Of a DNA stretch of 64,000 bases, positions 1 to 11,310 are shown in pieces. The DNA is from Lucinisca nassula. Its lineage: Eukaryota > Mollusca > Bivalvia > Lucinida > Lucinidae. Both the position numbers and the translations under genes were made by a program. The stretch covers positions 197,611,644 through 197,675,643 of the forward strand of contig OY757011.1 of assembly GCA_963580285.1 (NCBI GenBank), given 5' to 3'. The notes under the pieces are model-generated. The model had not been told where the DNA came from. It did not search any database and saw only the letters and a program-made list of their open reading frames with translations. How positions within the stretch are numbered: position 1 is the stretch's first letter; every line of letters starts with the position of its first letter.

Positions 1-159
1 GCGCCTACTTTCACGTACTTTCTAACATAGTTTGTTCGTTAATTCATGAATAGTATGCCTTCATTTCTGAACTAGTTTCTACGTGTAACATTGTCCTGTT
101 TGTGTTGTTCACCCCTGTTCCCAAGTAAACAAGTTGAAAAGGGTAGATTTCTTTTTTAA

Positions 160-1277
160 CTTCTTTCAGCAAAACATATTAAAAGCATTGGGCTTCTATG
201 AAATTTTACCAACCCGCACATTGGTAAGTAGGTGACACAACAGATCATTAATTGGATTAGATAAATATGTCCAAACATCAATTATTTGTTTATGGTGACC
301 CATGTGAACAGAAAACAGCGTGTTGTTGTTAATGGTGAATCTTCAGTATGGGCGCCAGTTTTGTCTGGAGTCCCACAAGGGACTGTTCTTGGTCCTCTAT
401 TGTTCTCCCTGTACATCAATGATATTTCCTCTGACATTGACTCAGAAATAAGACTTTTCGCAGATGACTGTGTTTGTTACCGGGAAATTAGAGATACAGA
501 TGACTCACTGAAACTTCAGGCTGACATAGATGGATTAGGATGTTGGGCCCGAAAATGGGGCATGAGATTTCAGCCAGTTAAATGCAATATTATGCAGATA
601 ACAAGGAAGAGATCTAATAAAGTTGAGGCTTCTTACACTTTAGAGGGAACGGTCCTCGAAAATGTGAATTCCATAAATACCTTGGTGTGACAATCACTCA
701 CGATTTGAGATGGAATACACACATTAGCAATATGTGTACAAAGGCGAATAGAACTCTTGGATTCCTGAGGCGAAATCTTCATCAGTGTCCCCAGGATGTG
801 AAAGAGACAGCATACAGGGGACTTGTTCGCCCAATCTTGGAATATGGTAGTTGCATCTGGGACCCAAGAGGAGTGGTCCTAAATGAAGAAATTGAAAAAG
901 TTCAGAATAGAGCGGCTAGATTTGTAACTGGAAATTACTGCTTTGAAACTGGGAGCATGACTGGAATTCTAGGTAAATTAAGATGGGAGTCTCTCAAGAA
1001 AAGGAGAAGAGACAGTAGGCTCATACTCTTATACAAAGGTCTAAAGGGTGCTGCCAGCATTCCAACAGATGACCTTGTTCCCCCGGCTAGGCACTGTAGA
1101 CAGCACCATTCAATGACGTTTCAGACCCTTACTGCAAGAACGGATATTTATAAAGAATCGTTCTTCCCCCGAACCATTAGAGATTGGAATGCCCTTCCGG
1201 ATTTTATTATTTCGACGGCGGAAGGTGCTGATGATTGTGTAGCTAAGTTTACATCTTTGGTTAGAGCTAGGGACTAA
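160..1277 (+). pseudogene. Non-LTR retrotransposon reverse transcriptase, 3' part, broken
   Basis: Fragment of a LINE ORF2 that copied element RNA into DNA at the insertion site. Before 286 the reading is decayed: a stop at 262-264 follows QIINWIR, and LKALGFYEI near 180 resembles the segment after the RT catalytic A motif. From 286 the palm domain is clear: SGVPQGTVLGPLLFSLYIND, then the FADD catalytic box and CVCYREI. A frameshift near 665-690 moves the reading into a second frame, which continues as the thumb and C-terminal part (LRWNTHISN, LGFLRRNL, LVRPILEYGSCIWDP) to a stop at 1275-1277. No endonuclease or 5' half is present. The C-terminal motifs resemble the LINE at 8005-10548, so they are probably related CR1/Jockey-type families. 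Dead copy; the 5' limit is uncertain. Confidence 0.85.
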
Positions 1278-2274
1278 CTTCCCAAATCACAGGTCCTGGT
1301 GTATGAATGTCAATTCTGATTCTGATGTAACAAATCAATGGGTAAAAATCACTGCTATAACATAGCAGTTATTGGAAGTGATCAGAAGCCTTTTGCACAA
1401 AAATCCTGGTGCTGAACAGGCTGCTTTCATTCTTTCAGTTCAAATATGGGGATAAACTGTTTTTATCTTATTTTTTTTTTTTTTTTTTTTTTGGTTTCGG
1501 ATTTTATTCCAGTATCAAATCACCCACCCAGTAAACACAATCAATAATACAGTGAAACTTTGGTGCAGTGATTCATAAATTGTTATAAATTGCATGAATG
1601 AAATATATAAAATGAAATACTAAAAACACCAAAGAAGGTCAATCATTTTACAAGCTAAATGCAAGAGATTGCAACACCTCAACCCAATCAGTGATCTTAC
1701 TGCCAACTTGGTAGAACTGGTCATTTTTGGCTACCATACACTGAATTTAAAAATAGTACCAGGTGAAATAATTACATTTTTTGGGGGTGGAGGAGGAATC
1801 ATTAATTTTCAGTACTATTTAGGTATGTTACTTGAAATTCCACTCTTGCAGTGCCTAAAGGCAACCTTTAGCCACAATTCTATGATAGTATTTTACACAT
1901 TTTTGTTCTGTGGATTAAGATATCATTTTTGCAAAACCATGGAAAAATGCAATAAATTACTAACATGGTGACTTTCCAATAAAAATATTTTGCTTTCATA
2001 TTCTTACATTTACATGGACTACCATCTGATGAAAAATCTGTTTGGGTAACTATTTGCAAATATGATTTTTTCAGTACCTCAAATGTAGTGAAATAACTGT
2101 ATTGAGGAACCTTAAATCACCTTCTTTAAAGTAGCTTTTTGTTGTCTGTGGCGTTACTAAACCGTACAAATGTGAAATGGTTAGAATATACAAGATAAAA
2201 ATTGCAACATGTGTGCACGTGGCCGATTTCGAAAAAAAACAAAAAACAGAAGACCATCATGAAAGCATGCCTAT
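1278..2274. other. AT-rich stretch without recognisable gene
   Basis: The first part is probably the 3' untranslated tail of the preceding LINE. A 22-base T run lies at 1471-1492, and the plus-strand reading at 1669-1971 has no recognisable family and an unremarkable composition. No coding or repeat identity could be supported. Confidence 0.5.
1471..1492. repeat. Poly-T tract
   Basis: Uninterrupted run of 22 T. It could be the antisense tail of a retroposed sequence, but no head is recognisable downstream. Confidence 0.9.
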
Positions 2275-2545
2275 GCAATTTTGACCCTCTTAAACTCCAC
2301 TTTAATCCAGTAGAATGGGGTTTGTAGGGGTGTACATTATTTTTCGCATTTCTGCCCAAAACATAGATTTTTGGTACTCGTCAGAAACCGCCTGGTCGAG
2401 ACGGTTCCAACGAGTACCCAAAATCTATGTTTTGAGCTGAATTATGAAAATAGCAGAATCTTTTACCTGAACATTTTCATTTTTTTGGTGGAAATATGTT
2501 CAATTTATTTGAATAGGCATGTTTTCGTAATGAAAAAAAAAAAAA
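2275..2545 (+). mobile_element. MITE-F copy with central hairpin
   Basis: Left part reads CCACTTTA...GGGGTTTGTAGGGGTG, then a hairpin at 2358-2434 with arms AAAACATAGATTTT and AAAATCTATGTTTT enclosing GGTACTCGT/ACGAGTACC and ACCGCCT. The right part contains GGTGGAAATATGTTCAATTT and GAATAGGCATGTTTTCGTAA, which recur at 22530-22580. Same family as 7790, 16265, 22390, 51485 and 51815. No protein is encoded, so it is a non-autonomous element. Confidence 0.75.
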
Positions 2546-2563
2546 AAAAATAATAATAATAAT
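2533..2563. repeat. Poly-A plus (TAA)n simple repeat
   Basis: Eighteen A followed by about four TAA units at the right edge of the MITE-F copy. Confidence 0.9.
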
Positions 2564-2842
2564 GGCCTCACTCATAATCTTAAATAACTGGAGTATAGTA
2601 TGCATATTACAGGACCTTCGTTTGAATAAACTCTCGTCAAAGGAATAAACACTTCTCAAAGCATAAACTAACGTCTATTCTAGTTGTAAGTTTCAGAATA
2701 ACGAAGTAGAAACTATTTCAGCTCACTGAAAAACAAACTTTATTTCGAAAACAAAAACAACAAAAAGAAAAAAAAAAAAGAAAAACTTCCCATCACGAAA
2801 GGAAAGTTCCTTCCGTTGAATGGACCAATAGGGGACAGACTT

Positions 2843-2970
2843 ATACGACAGACTGCATGCATGGTAGTCAACCCTATCACGGTTGGCAACTTTGCTTCCC
2901 TCTTTAATTGCACGCCGGTGGGTCAGGCCTCAGATTCTATGACGGCTCCAACGTAAAGGCTTATTGAAAA
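2843..2970. repeat. Interspersed repeat, pair of 21373-21505
   Basis: The segment containing TTGCTTCCCTCTTTAATTGC and GTGGGTCAGGCCTCA is repeated with few changes at 21373-21505. No coding content and no clear termini; family not recognised. Confidence 0.7.
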
Positions 2971-3309
2971 TTAGAGAGATAATGTTGGTTGGTGCCTGAT
3001 GCTCTGTCTCTGGTCGGGCTCATCGGAGACTAACTGTTGGTTTTCTTTTGCTCCAGCATTTCAGTGGTTTCTTGCTGTCGAGTCCTCACCGTTGTCTCAC
3101 CTCTGTGGTTCTTTGATTTTTGTGTTCACGGAGATGTTGCACTGATGAGTTAGGAGGCCTTCATGCGGACTGAACAAATTATTTGTCTAAATCGCGACGG
3201 AAGTTAGGGCGAGGATTGTGGCCACGTAAAATCGATTTAAGCCCCCCAGTGGAAATCTTCCACTGACCGTTCCAAGGCGGCTCTTCTGTGGCGATTTATT
3301 TATGTTGTT
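2971..3309. other. Unassigned intergenic sequence
   Basis: Nothing recognisable apart from a pyrimidine-rich stretch ending CTCCAG near 3056, which is not followed by a convincing exon. Confidence 0.4.
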
Positions 3310-3530
3310 GTTTGTTACTTACTGTGTGTATCACTTGTGTCTTTTCGGTTTGGATGGCCATATGGCCATTTTGTGGGAAAGTAACTGTCCTTATGGCCTT
3401 CCTTTGTTTAGGTTTCCATTATGGTCTGGTCGCTTAATGTTTGTATTTCTTTCCCTTTGGTGTCTTTTATGGGTGGAGTAAGTTAATTGTATCAATTCCT
3501 GATCTTTGTTTTACTTCTACTTTCTTCCAA
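3310..3530 (+). repeat. Interspersed repeat W (copy 1)
   Basis: Contains ATTTTGTGGGAAAGTAACTG and TTAATTGTATCAATTCCTGA. Two other copies lie at 25545-25750 and 56953-57118 in the same orientation. Probably a short retroposon; no tRNA-like head is visible. Confidence 0.75.
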
Positions 3531-3802
3531 AGTATTTTCAGTAATGAAACAAAGCGAAAGCAACGACAAAGAATTCTCAAAAGGAAATATGGCCCTGGTG
3601 TAGATTTCACATCTCCATCTGTTTCATGCAAAAATAGATTGATTTACGATCAGCACTAGCATTATAATCGATCCCTATGTGATGAAACCAAACATGATAA
3701 TAACCATTGCCTTTCCTTCCAAACGATGTCAAAATGGTGTCAGTAGTTTCCAAATTTGCAATTTTGTGACGCAAGTAACCGTACAGTTAATTCAGCATTT
3801 TT

Positions 3803-3866
3803 TTCCAAGTTGCCGTACTTAAAAAAATCCAAGTTGCCGTACTTGAAAAATCCAAGTTGCCGTACT
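3803..3866. repeat. Short tandem repeat, three units
   Basis: Three successive copies of TCCAAGTTGCCGTACTT separated by A-rich spacers, period about 25 bp. Confidence 0.9.
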
Positions 3867-4017
3867 CCTCTGTATTTTGTTTTTTGAAAGAAAACTGCAT
3901 TATAAAGCGAACGTTTCATACTTATACACAATTACTTTTCTAACCATCTGAAAGTTGTCCACATGAGTCTTTACTTTAATAAATTGCACATGTAGACAGA
4001 GTGTTTAACATTTTGAT

Positions 4018-4027
4018 TGATAGATAT

Positions 4028-4059
<32 letters not shown>
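4018..4059. repeat. (GATA)n microsatellite
   Basis: About ten GATA units, with one ATATA interruption near the left end. Confidence 0.95.
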
Positions 4060-4374
4060 CGAATAAATATATATAATTATTTCATCAGCCTAACTACTTT
4101 TGTAAGCCTTCATGAATGACGGTTAAACAAATAAAGCTCTTATATCTATCTCAAGACAGGGACATGGATCATTCACACAGAGCTCTTCGTCAATAACAAA
4201 ACGATCCGGGATTACGAAATTTCCTTAATTAAAGCAGACCTTGATTCGAGAAATTCAAGGAATACTAGGTTTTACCAACCTCCCTTTTTTCATTTCCAAT
4301 ATGCATATGATCAGTAAGATAGACGATGTGAGCGGAAGATTGCGATTGAACTGGACTAGTTTGTTTGTAGGGGT
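4060..4374. other. Unassigned AT-rich sequence
   Basis: No gene or repeat recognised. It may include the decayed 3' end of the minus-strand LINE that follows. Confidence 0.4.
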
Positions 4375-5330
4375 CCCAGGGAGTGGCAGCATATTCTAGT
4401 TTAGGTCTAACTAGTGACTTGTATGCTGTTGCCTTGATGTCCTTTGGGCATGCAGAGAGATTCCTGCGTAGGATAGGAAAGCAACTGTCTGGCTGTCTGT
4501 CGTAGATAGCATGTCATAGTCTAGCTACTAGACCTTGATGTCATATTTACCAATTACCAACCTTCATGTGTGTTTTTATCAAATATGAAACCTTGTTAGA
4601 CTTTAATCTTGTCTCAGACACCAAGGTCAAGTACAATGCGAATTTTACCTCGCAAGATCCTTGGTAAATGATTGATTACAGCTACAGTCATGAAATGTTT
4701 ATTGCCTTTCTGTACCCCTTACCGAACACCAACTGATAAGGCAAACTGGCATTTTAGTCAGAGTATATCTTCCCAAGATCAAATAAGGGGTAGAATAATA
4801 TTACTTATTAACTTTAAAATATGATATCCGACTAGACGCTAGTCTAAGCATGTCAGTGTGACTATTTCACACCAGTGTACTGTCTATAGCCAGGTTTTTT
4901 GCTTTACTTCTGGCAATGGATGTTGTATGATGACTCCATTATCTTGCTTTTGTTGCCGATTCTGATGTACTCAGACTAAGTCTTGTCTGGGTGAAAACGC
5001 ATCTATCAGTCTCTCTCCCATGCTTGTAAATGATTAAAGTCCTCTTGAGCGACAGCAACTCGGTACAACAGGCAGTGATCAGCGAACAGGGGAGACGCGT
5101 GGTGGCAAGTCGTTGATGTATATGAGGAAGAGGAGAGTGCCGAGCACTGTACTCTGTGGAACACCAGAAGTAACGGGCGCAGACGAAGAAATCATCAATT
5201 ACGACTTTCTGGTATCCATCAGCAATGAAATTGTGCGGAACCTCGTGAAAGGCCTTACTGAAATCTAGTAGGATGACATTTATGCGCTGTCAGTTGTTCA
5301 TTCCGCCGGCATGCTATCAGCTGGTACTCA
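4375..5330 (-). pseudogene. Decayed LINE reverse transcriptase fragment, minus strand
   Basis: Read on the minus strand, 5330 down to about 4990 gives ILLDFSKAFHEVPH, then [21 protein letters not shown], then a remnant of the catalytic box (ADHCLLYRV) and MRFHPDK, in shifting frames with stops. After an unrelated or scrambled stretch (about 4540-4860), 4520 to 4375 gives FLRRNLSACPKDIKATAYKS and LVRPKLEYAATPWDPY, the C-terminal part of the same type of protein. Order and orientation are consistent with one old CR1/Jockey-like LINE copy interrupted or eroded in the middle. The second catalytic D of FADD reads H. No open frame is long enough to be found by length alone. Confidence 0.75.
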
Positions 5331-5335
5331 CATGA

Positions 5336-5360
5336 CCCCACCCCCCCCCCCCCCCCCCCC
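5336..5360. repeat. Poly-C tract
   Basis: Twenty consecutive C, preceded by CCCCA, immediately beyond the LINE fragment. Confidence 0.95.
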
Positions 5361-5477
5361 GAGCAGGGAGAACGACCCAATGTACAGCGAAAGAGCCGAT
5401 TACTGTGCAGAGTCTCATCCTGCAAACCTGGAGTTTATGTAATAAACTGAGCGTGACAGCTCAGTGGTTAAGCCCAG

Positions 5478-5922
5478 AGTGGTTAGTGCACTTGACTCAG
5501 ATGCCAGAGGCCCTCGGTTCGACCCGGCGATGATTATTTCGGTGTCTGAACACCATTTACAGCGATGAATGTCAAAATGCGCACCGCCCTTTGGATCGGA
5601 ACGTTTAACTGGAGGCACCGGCCCCCGCCCATAGGGGCTTGAAGAAATATATGGGCTGCATGATGCTTCCACGCAGAGCTGAATCCGGCCCGCACACTAG
5701 TACTGGTAAACCGCTTAGAGGATCTAAGCCTGTCCAGGAACCGCGGTGCGAGGCGGACCGCCCATGCTAATAAACCCTATGGGTTTCATTGGGCGACAGG
5801 GCTTGAGATGTCATTTCATCTCAATGTCGGGTAAAAGTCCCACGAAATTGGAAGCAACGTCTCCAAAATGACCTTTAAAGTGCTGACGGGGACGTTAAAC
5901 CTCAAATCAAACAAACAAACTG
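5478..5922 (+). mobile_element. SINE-A copy with tRNA-like head
   Basis: The left end has a tRNA-like stretch with GAGTGGTTAGTGCACTTGAC and a B-box-like CGGTTCGACCC. From 5605 it continues as the SINE-A body (GCCCCCGCCCATAGGGGCTT) and ends GACGTTAAACCTCAAATC followed by AAACA tails. The other SINE-A copies lack the left 125 bp, so the head could instead be an independent neighbour. Pol III transcription is inferred from the boxes only. Confidence 0.7.
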
Positions 5923-5964
5923 GAGGCGCCCTGTTCAGGGAGAGTCATCCCCTATGCAGGTTAA

Positions 5965-6262
5965 CTGTTTGTTTGTTTTGGGGTTTACGGCCAAGTCAAC
6001 ACTATTAAGGCCGTTTTTGAGCCTGTCAGTTTACTTTTCCTGGGCAGGCTTATACGTAAGAGGTAACCAGGAGAGTGCACATTCTTTCGCCAGAAACTGA
6101 CAACTGCCCTTCTTGAGCCAGCGGAATGGAGAGAATGACCGTAGGAAAGATTTCATGATCAATCCCCGCGAAAGAATATTGGCGACCCCGGCAGGTATCG
6201 AACCTGCTTCCCCATGATCAGCAGTCAGACGCGCATCCGACTGAGCTACCGAGGCCAGCGCT
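5965..6262 (-). mobile_element. SINE-B, full length, with target-site duplication
   Basis: Minus-strand SINE flanked by a perfect 10-bp duplication, TGCAGGTTAA, at 5955-5964 and 6263-6272. The head (6258 to 6184 read in reverse) is tRNA-like: GGCCTCGGTAGCTCAGTCGG as A-box region and GGTTCGATACC as B box. The 3' end carries GGCCGTAAACCCCAAAACAA and (ACAA)n. LINE-mediated retroposition is inferred from the duplication. Confidence 0.88.
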
Positions 6263-6376
6263 GTGCAGGTTAAGACCTCTACCGTAATTGCAAGATTGAT
6301 GTGTGCTGTAAATCTGCAAGTAATGGTAAAATGTGGCCGATCCCAGTATCAGTGAGTAGAAAGGTCCTGGTGCACG

Positions 6377-6665
6377 TTTGTTTGGTTGGTTTGAGGTTTA
6401 ACGTCCCCTTCAACACTGTAAAGGTCATTTTGAGACGTTGATAACAATTTTGTGGGACTTTTACCAGACATTGAGATGAAATGACTTCTCAAACCCTGTC
6501 GCCCAGTGAAACAAATGGACGGACTCGCATCGCTTTGCTTGCCCAGGCTTAGATCTTCTAAGCTGTTTACCAGTACTCGTTTGCGGGTCAGTTACAGCTC
6601 TGCGTGGAAGCATTATGCAGCCCATATATTTCTTCAAGCACCGATGGGCGGTGCGAATATGGATA
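6377..6665 (-). mobile_element. SINE-A copy
   Basis: Reverse-oriented copy: GAGGTTTAACGTCCCCTTCA at the left, the GATGAAATGAC segment in the middle, and CCGATGGGCGG near the right end. More diverged than the copies at 20.4 and 28.9 kb. Confidence 0.8.
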
Positions 6666-6712
6666 GTGTTTCTCTTTTGTTTCGGTATTAAAAAGTTCTT
6701 GCTCGGCTCCCA

Positions 6713-7280
6713 TGGCGGGGCTTGAAGAAATAGGTGGGCTGCATGATGGTGCCAGGCAGAGCTTAAACCGACCGCTTAGGAGTATTGGTAAACCGTCTAA
6801 AGGATCCAAGCCTCCCCAGGCAAAGCGGTGCGAGTCAGGCCGCCCATTCATATAAACCCTATTGTTTTGATTGGGCGACAGGGATTTTTTTTTTTTTTTT
6901 TTTTTGGTTTTGGTTTTACGGCCCTTTCAAGATTATTTCACTCATATCGAGCCGATCGTTAATCAGAGGTGGGCGAAAACCGCAGTACCCGGAGAAAAAC
7001 CATCTGACCTTCCGTTGCAGAACTTGGCGTCTCACATATGACCCGAGCGAGGCTCGAACCACAGCGGTGAGAGACCTAATGATCAAGAGTCAGCGCTCTT
7101 AACCACTAGGCCACGGAGGCCCGTAAGCGACAGGGAATGAGATCTCATTTCATCTCAATGTCGGGTATATAAAAGTCCCACAAAATTGTAAGCTAGGTCT
7201 CCAAAATTACTTATACAGTGTTGATGGGGACGTTAAACAGTGTTAATTGGGACGTTAACCCTCAAATCAAACAAATCAAA
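6713..7280 (+). mobile_element. SINE-A copy split by SINE-C
   Basis: Plus-strand SINE-A from GAAGAAATAGGTGGGCTGCA to AACCCTCAAATCAAACAA. It is cut at GCGACAGGGA, where SINE-C (6885-7126) has inserted. The 3' region also has a short internal duplication of GGGACGTTAA. Confidence 0.85.
6885..7126 (-). mobile_element. SINE-C nested in SINE-A
   Basis: A 21-base T run (antisense poly-A tail) starts at 6885. The far end is a tRNA-like head, read in reverse GCCTCCGTGGCCTAGTGGTT and GGTTCGAGCC. A 10-bp duplication GCGACAGGGA flanks it (6875-6884 and 7127-7136). Related truncated copies lie at 40797-40935 and 41270-41420. Confidence 0.88.
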
Positions 7281-7789
7281 AGGTTATTGCTAGTATCGTC
7301 TAATTCTAACAAATACCCACATCATACATGTACTCTCACATGTATTATGCGGTTTTTGTGTATCTTTGAAATGACCCCATGTCAATTCTCATCGATTCAG
7401 AAATTCATCCTTAGATATTGACGGCAAAATTATCTTCTTGCCTGTAAATTGATGCGTTAGCATTTGATAACAGATTAACATGCATGATAGTATTGTGTCA
7501 GTGCCGTTGAAAGTCAAATACTTGTAATTTGGACTAAAAATTCTACTTTCCTCAGATGAACCGGAGGTCGCCATCTTATTGTTCGCCGCAGTGATGGTGC
7601 CCGGCTTTTTGTCACGTGACAGGAATATTTTTAGATTGAAATTCCCAAAAACAACAAATAAACAAAAATGAAAACGACGATTTTCACAAAGTTCTGAAGT
7701 GGTATTTGGTTTCAGAAGATTACAAATGACAAAGCTACATGAATAGAAGAAATAAAACCGAAAAACACGCTTTTCATTTTTGAAGCCCG
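7281..7789. other. No gene or repeat recognised
   Basis: AT-rich sequence with no open frame of note. GTCACGTGAC, a perfect palindrome containing an E-box CACGTG, occurs at 7611-7620 without further promoter evidence. Confidence 0.4.
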
Positions 7790-7989
7790 ATAGCTCAATA
7801 ATGCACCTTTAAGACAGGTTGTAGGAGCTCATTAGAACCGCCTACATAAGGCAGTTCTAAAGATCACCAACAATCTGTCTTGTAGCAAAAATAAGAAAAT
7901 ATGAAAAAGATTGTATACCCCTGTAAACAATTATCGAGGTCTGAAAGAATGCACTGTGGTGCATGAGTGTGTTACCGTAATGATTTGGC
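7790..7989 (+). mobile_element. MITE-F copy, hairpin portion
   Basis: A hairpin at 7811-7881 has arms AAGACAGGTTGT and ACAATCTGTCTT around AGAACCGCCT/AGGCAGTTCT. It is followed by AATGCACTGTGGTGCATGAG and GTGTTACCGTAATGA, matching the right end of the 16265-16640 copy. The LINE at 8005 begins immediately after, so it may have inserted into or beside this MITE. Confidence 0.7.
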
Positions 7990-8004
7990 ATTCAACTGTC
8001 TATA

Positions 8005-10548
8005 GTCACTTCATTCTCGACCAGATTGTCTGTTCCCCTACACGAATTACGGAATATACAAGTAATCTCTTGGATTTGTTCCTGACCAATAACAGAACAC
8101 TTATCAATAAATGTGAAGTCATACCTGGGATTGGTGACCATGAGGCTGTTTATGTAGAATCAAGCATGCGGCCAATGAAAGCAAAGACACCTCCTCGTAA
8201 AGTTTTCCAGTATAAGAAGGCGGACTATAACCGAATGCTAGAAGAATAACAAGACTACCAGAAAGATTTCTTAAAACAGACAAAAGATAGTTCTGTCAAC
8301 CACACCTGGACAACCTTCGAGACCAAGTTGAAAGAGCTGATGGATAAATACATCCCGACAAAGATGCTCTCTGGTAACAAAATACGTAAACCCTGGATGG
8401 ACAAGAAAGTCAAGGCCCAGCATAGGAAAGTCAAGAAATTGTTCAACAAGCAGAAACAGTCAGGCAAACCCAAGGACCGAAGGCGATACTTACAGTCTAA
8501 AGCAGAGTCCCAGAAACAAGAAAGGCAAGCCTACTGGATATATGTTGAAAATCTCATAGAACTGGGGGACATTGACCACGAACAACAGCCAAGTAAACAG
8601 AAAAGATTCTTCGGCTTCATCAAATCCTTGAAGAGAGACAGCTCAGGCATTGCCCCACTGAAAGACAAAGGACGACTTCACAATGACCCATTAGACAAGG
8701 CCAATATACTTAACCGCCAGTACCAGTCCGAGTTTACAGATGAAGACAAGAGCGACATACCACTGCCGCAGGGAGATCCATCACCTACAATGCCAGACAT
8801 CCAAGTTAATACTGAAGGTGTAGAGAAACTGTTACAGAAACTTAACGTGAATAAGGCATCTGGACCAGACATGATCCCTGCGAGGATACTTAAAGAACTC
8901 TCTCATGAGATAGCTCCATTCCTCAGCAACATATACCAGAAATGTCTGACAACAGGATATATACCAGATGTATGGAAAACAGCAAATGTCTCGGCTATCT
9001 ACAAGAAAGGTGAAAAGTTTAAGGCCAGTAACTATCGCCCTGTCTCCCTTACTTGTATCAGCTGTAAAGTGTTCGAGCACATTATTGTGAGCAACATCAT
9101 GAAACATCTTGATGAGAACAAAATCCTCACTGACTGCCAGCACGGGTTCAGGTCTAGGAGAAGTTGCGAGACACAACTGGTTACCCTAGTAGACGAGCTT
9201 TCCAAGTCACTGAACAGCAACAGGCAACTTGACCTAGCCATATTGGACTTCAGCAAGGCGTTCGACCGCGTACCGCACAAATGCCTGCTGGTAAAGTTGG
9301 ATCACTACAGGATCAGAGATAACACCTTGTCTTGGATTAGAGCGTTCCTTACAGACAGAACCCAGAAAGTCACAGTGGAGGAAGTTTCTTCAGACTCAGT
9401 ACATGTCAAGAGCGGCGTGCCCCAGGGAAGCGTTTTGGGGCCCGTACTCTTCCTCATTTTCATAAACGACCTCCCAGCCAGTATAAGAGTCAGTTCAAGG
9501 CTGTTTGCAGATGATTGTGTAGTCTATAGAGAGATCCGATCCGAAAAAGACTGCCAGACTCTCCAAGATGACCTCAAGAAACTCTGGGAATGGGAGATCA
9601 GATGGGGTATGTCCTTTCACCCAGAAAAATGCAGCATCTTGAGAGTCCACGGGAAAAAGACACCAGTCAGGTATAACTACTCCCTCAAAGGCCATATGCT
9701 CAAGTGTGAGGATTCTACCAAATACCTTGGAGTCGAGATTTCAAAAGACCTGTCCTGGAAGCTGCATATAGACAAGACCATAAAGGAAGGAAACAGCACT
9801 CTAGGCTTCTTAAGAAGGAATTTGCGCATTAATAGCGAAGATGTCAAGAGCGCTGCATACATCTCCATCGTCCGACCGTCATTAGAGTACCGCTCCACAG
9901 TCTGGAATCCATACCAGAAGGATCAAATCCACAAGCTAGAAATGGTACAATGCAGAGCGGCTAGATACGTAACTAATCAGTATCACAACACAAGTCCTGT
10001 CACTGAAATGCTTGACCATCTAGAGTGGGAATCTCTGGAATCCAGACGAACAAAGGCTCAGCTCAACATGATGTTAGATTGTGAACAACCTGGTTGACAT
10101 CCCGGCACAGCAGTACCTCACCCCAGCATCGGGTCGAACAAGATCAGCAAATTCACAGAAATTCCGCCAGATATCGTCATCAACATCATACTACCAAAAT
10201 AGCTTTTTCCCACGCACTGTCACAACTTGGAACTCACTGCCTTCAGCCATTGCTGGGGCTGTCCACCATTAAATACTGATTCTGCAGTCGGCGCCAGCTG
10301 CAAGTAATTCCTAGGGATGCTCAGAGCTATGCCAGCGGGGCGACCATGCCCTATTGCGGCCACCGTAGCCAAATTGGTTTGAGTTGAAGGGATGAAAAAG
10401 CAGCCGCGCCAAACTTTCATTCTTTTTTTTCTGCCTTTTATCTATCGGGTCACTTCTATCTTTGCTATCTCTAACTCTTTTTGACCAGCACCACCCGTCG
10501 CATAATAGTCAAGTGTGACTGCGTTGACGTATCGATGTAGATGTAGAT
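8005..10548 (+). mobile_element. CR1/Jockey-type LINE, 5'-truncated
   Basis: Covers the endonuclease C-terminus, the full RT region, and a non-coding 3' tail of about 275 bp that ends in a short repeat (GATGTAGATGTAGAT). The 5' truncation is typical of target-primed reverse transcription. Clade assignment is from protein motifs only. Confidence 0.85.
8008..10272 (+). pseudogene. LINE ORF2: endonuclease C-terminus plus reverse transcriptase
   Basis: The reading enters in the endonuclease (LDQIVCSPTRI, LLDLFLTNN, GIGDHEAVYVESS; the GDH box is the conserved C-terminal EN motif). A single in-frame TAA at 8247-8249 separates this from a long open frame (first ATG 8328) of 589 codons. In that frame: NKASGPDMIPARIL near residue 175, YRPVSLTCISCKVFEHI near 237, LDFSKAFDRVPH with the catalytic D near 307, SGVPQGSVLGPVLF near 362, FADDCVVYREI with DD at 395-396, and LEYRSTVWNPY in the thumb/C-terminal region. 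A small indel near 10075-10081 then shifts frame; the last about 60 residues (SYYQNSFFPRT, WNSLP) run to a stop at 10272. Two lesions over about 2.3 kb make this the youngest LINE in the window. Confidence 0.9.
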
Positions 10549-10559
10549 TCAATATTTTT

Positions 10560-11300
10560 AAAATATCCTGAAGCAGATTCTGAGAAAAAAAAATGAGGTG
10601 TGCGTTTCAGCCATAGAAATACCCCCCCAATCCACCCCCATATAACTTTACAAATCATTTGACCTTGAAAATAATGTCAAGGTCACCAAAATCTAATAAA
10701 GTCTTTGGAAGGCTGAAATGATATCTAGCACCACACATTTATTTACAAATCATGAACTCATTGTGGACCCAGGGTGCTGACATTATCCACTTGTGGCCAA
10801 AAATCAACCGTTTTTATGAGCCTGTGACCTTGAAAATGCGGTCAAGATCACCAAAATATAACCAAATCTATGGTAAGTTATAATAGTTTGACCAAACATT
10901 CAATCCGATTCATTCATGAGAAAAGGTACAGGCAAGCCATTTCCTGCCCAAAGTTGTGATTTCAAGAGCCTGTGACCTTGAAAATGAGGCCAAGGTCACG
11001 AAAATCTAATCAAATCTTTGATAGGTTGCAATATAATGTACCAAGTTTTACCAAAATTCATTGATTTGTTCATGAGATAGGGCGCAGACAAGCCATAGAG
11101 TGAAGACAAGCTATTATTAGCCAAAAATTGACAGTCAGAAGCCTCTTATGTTGAAAATAAGACCAAGGTCACAAATATCTAAACAAGTCTTTTGTAAGTT
11201 GCAATGCTATATTGTACCAACTTCAAACAAAATTAATGAATCTGCAGTGATTGCTTAGGCCTATCTATCCAAAAAGCCCTGCTCACTGGTGTTATTCAAC
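10560..11300. repeat. Tandem core repeat, about 155-160 bp, with GTCAAGGTCACCAAAAT
   Basis: About four diverged units, each starting with TGACCTTGAAAATnnnGTCAAGGTCACCAAAAT and including CATGAG and CAGACAAGCCA. Same core family as 55985-56718. The right end meets the Tc1 terminal repeat at 11311. Confidence 0.8.
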
Positions 11301-11310
11301 TGATTAATAT

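Noticed and set aside
1669..1971. 100-codon plus-strand ORF
   Set aside because: No recognisable motif; composition follows the AT-rich background.
6184..6258. Minus-strand tRNA gene
   Set aside because: A and B boxes are present, but it is the head of a SINE with a target duplication and a 3' body, and the cloverleaf is imperfect.
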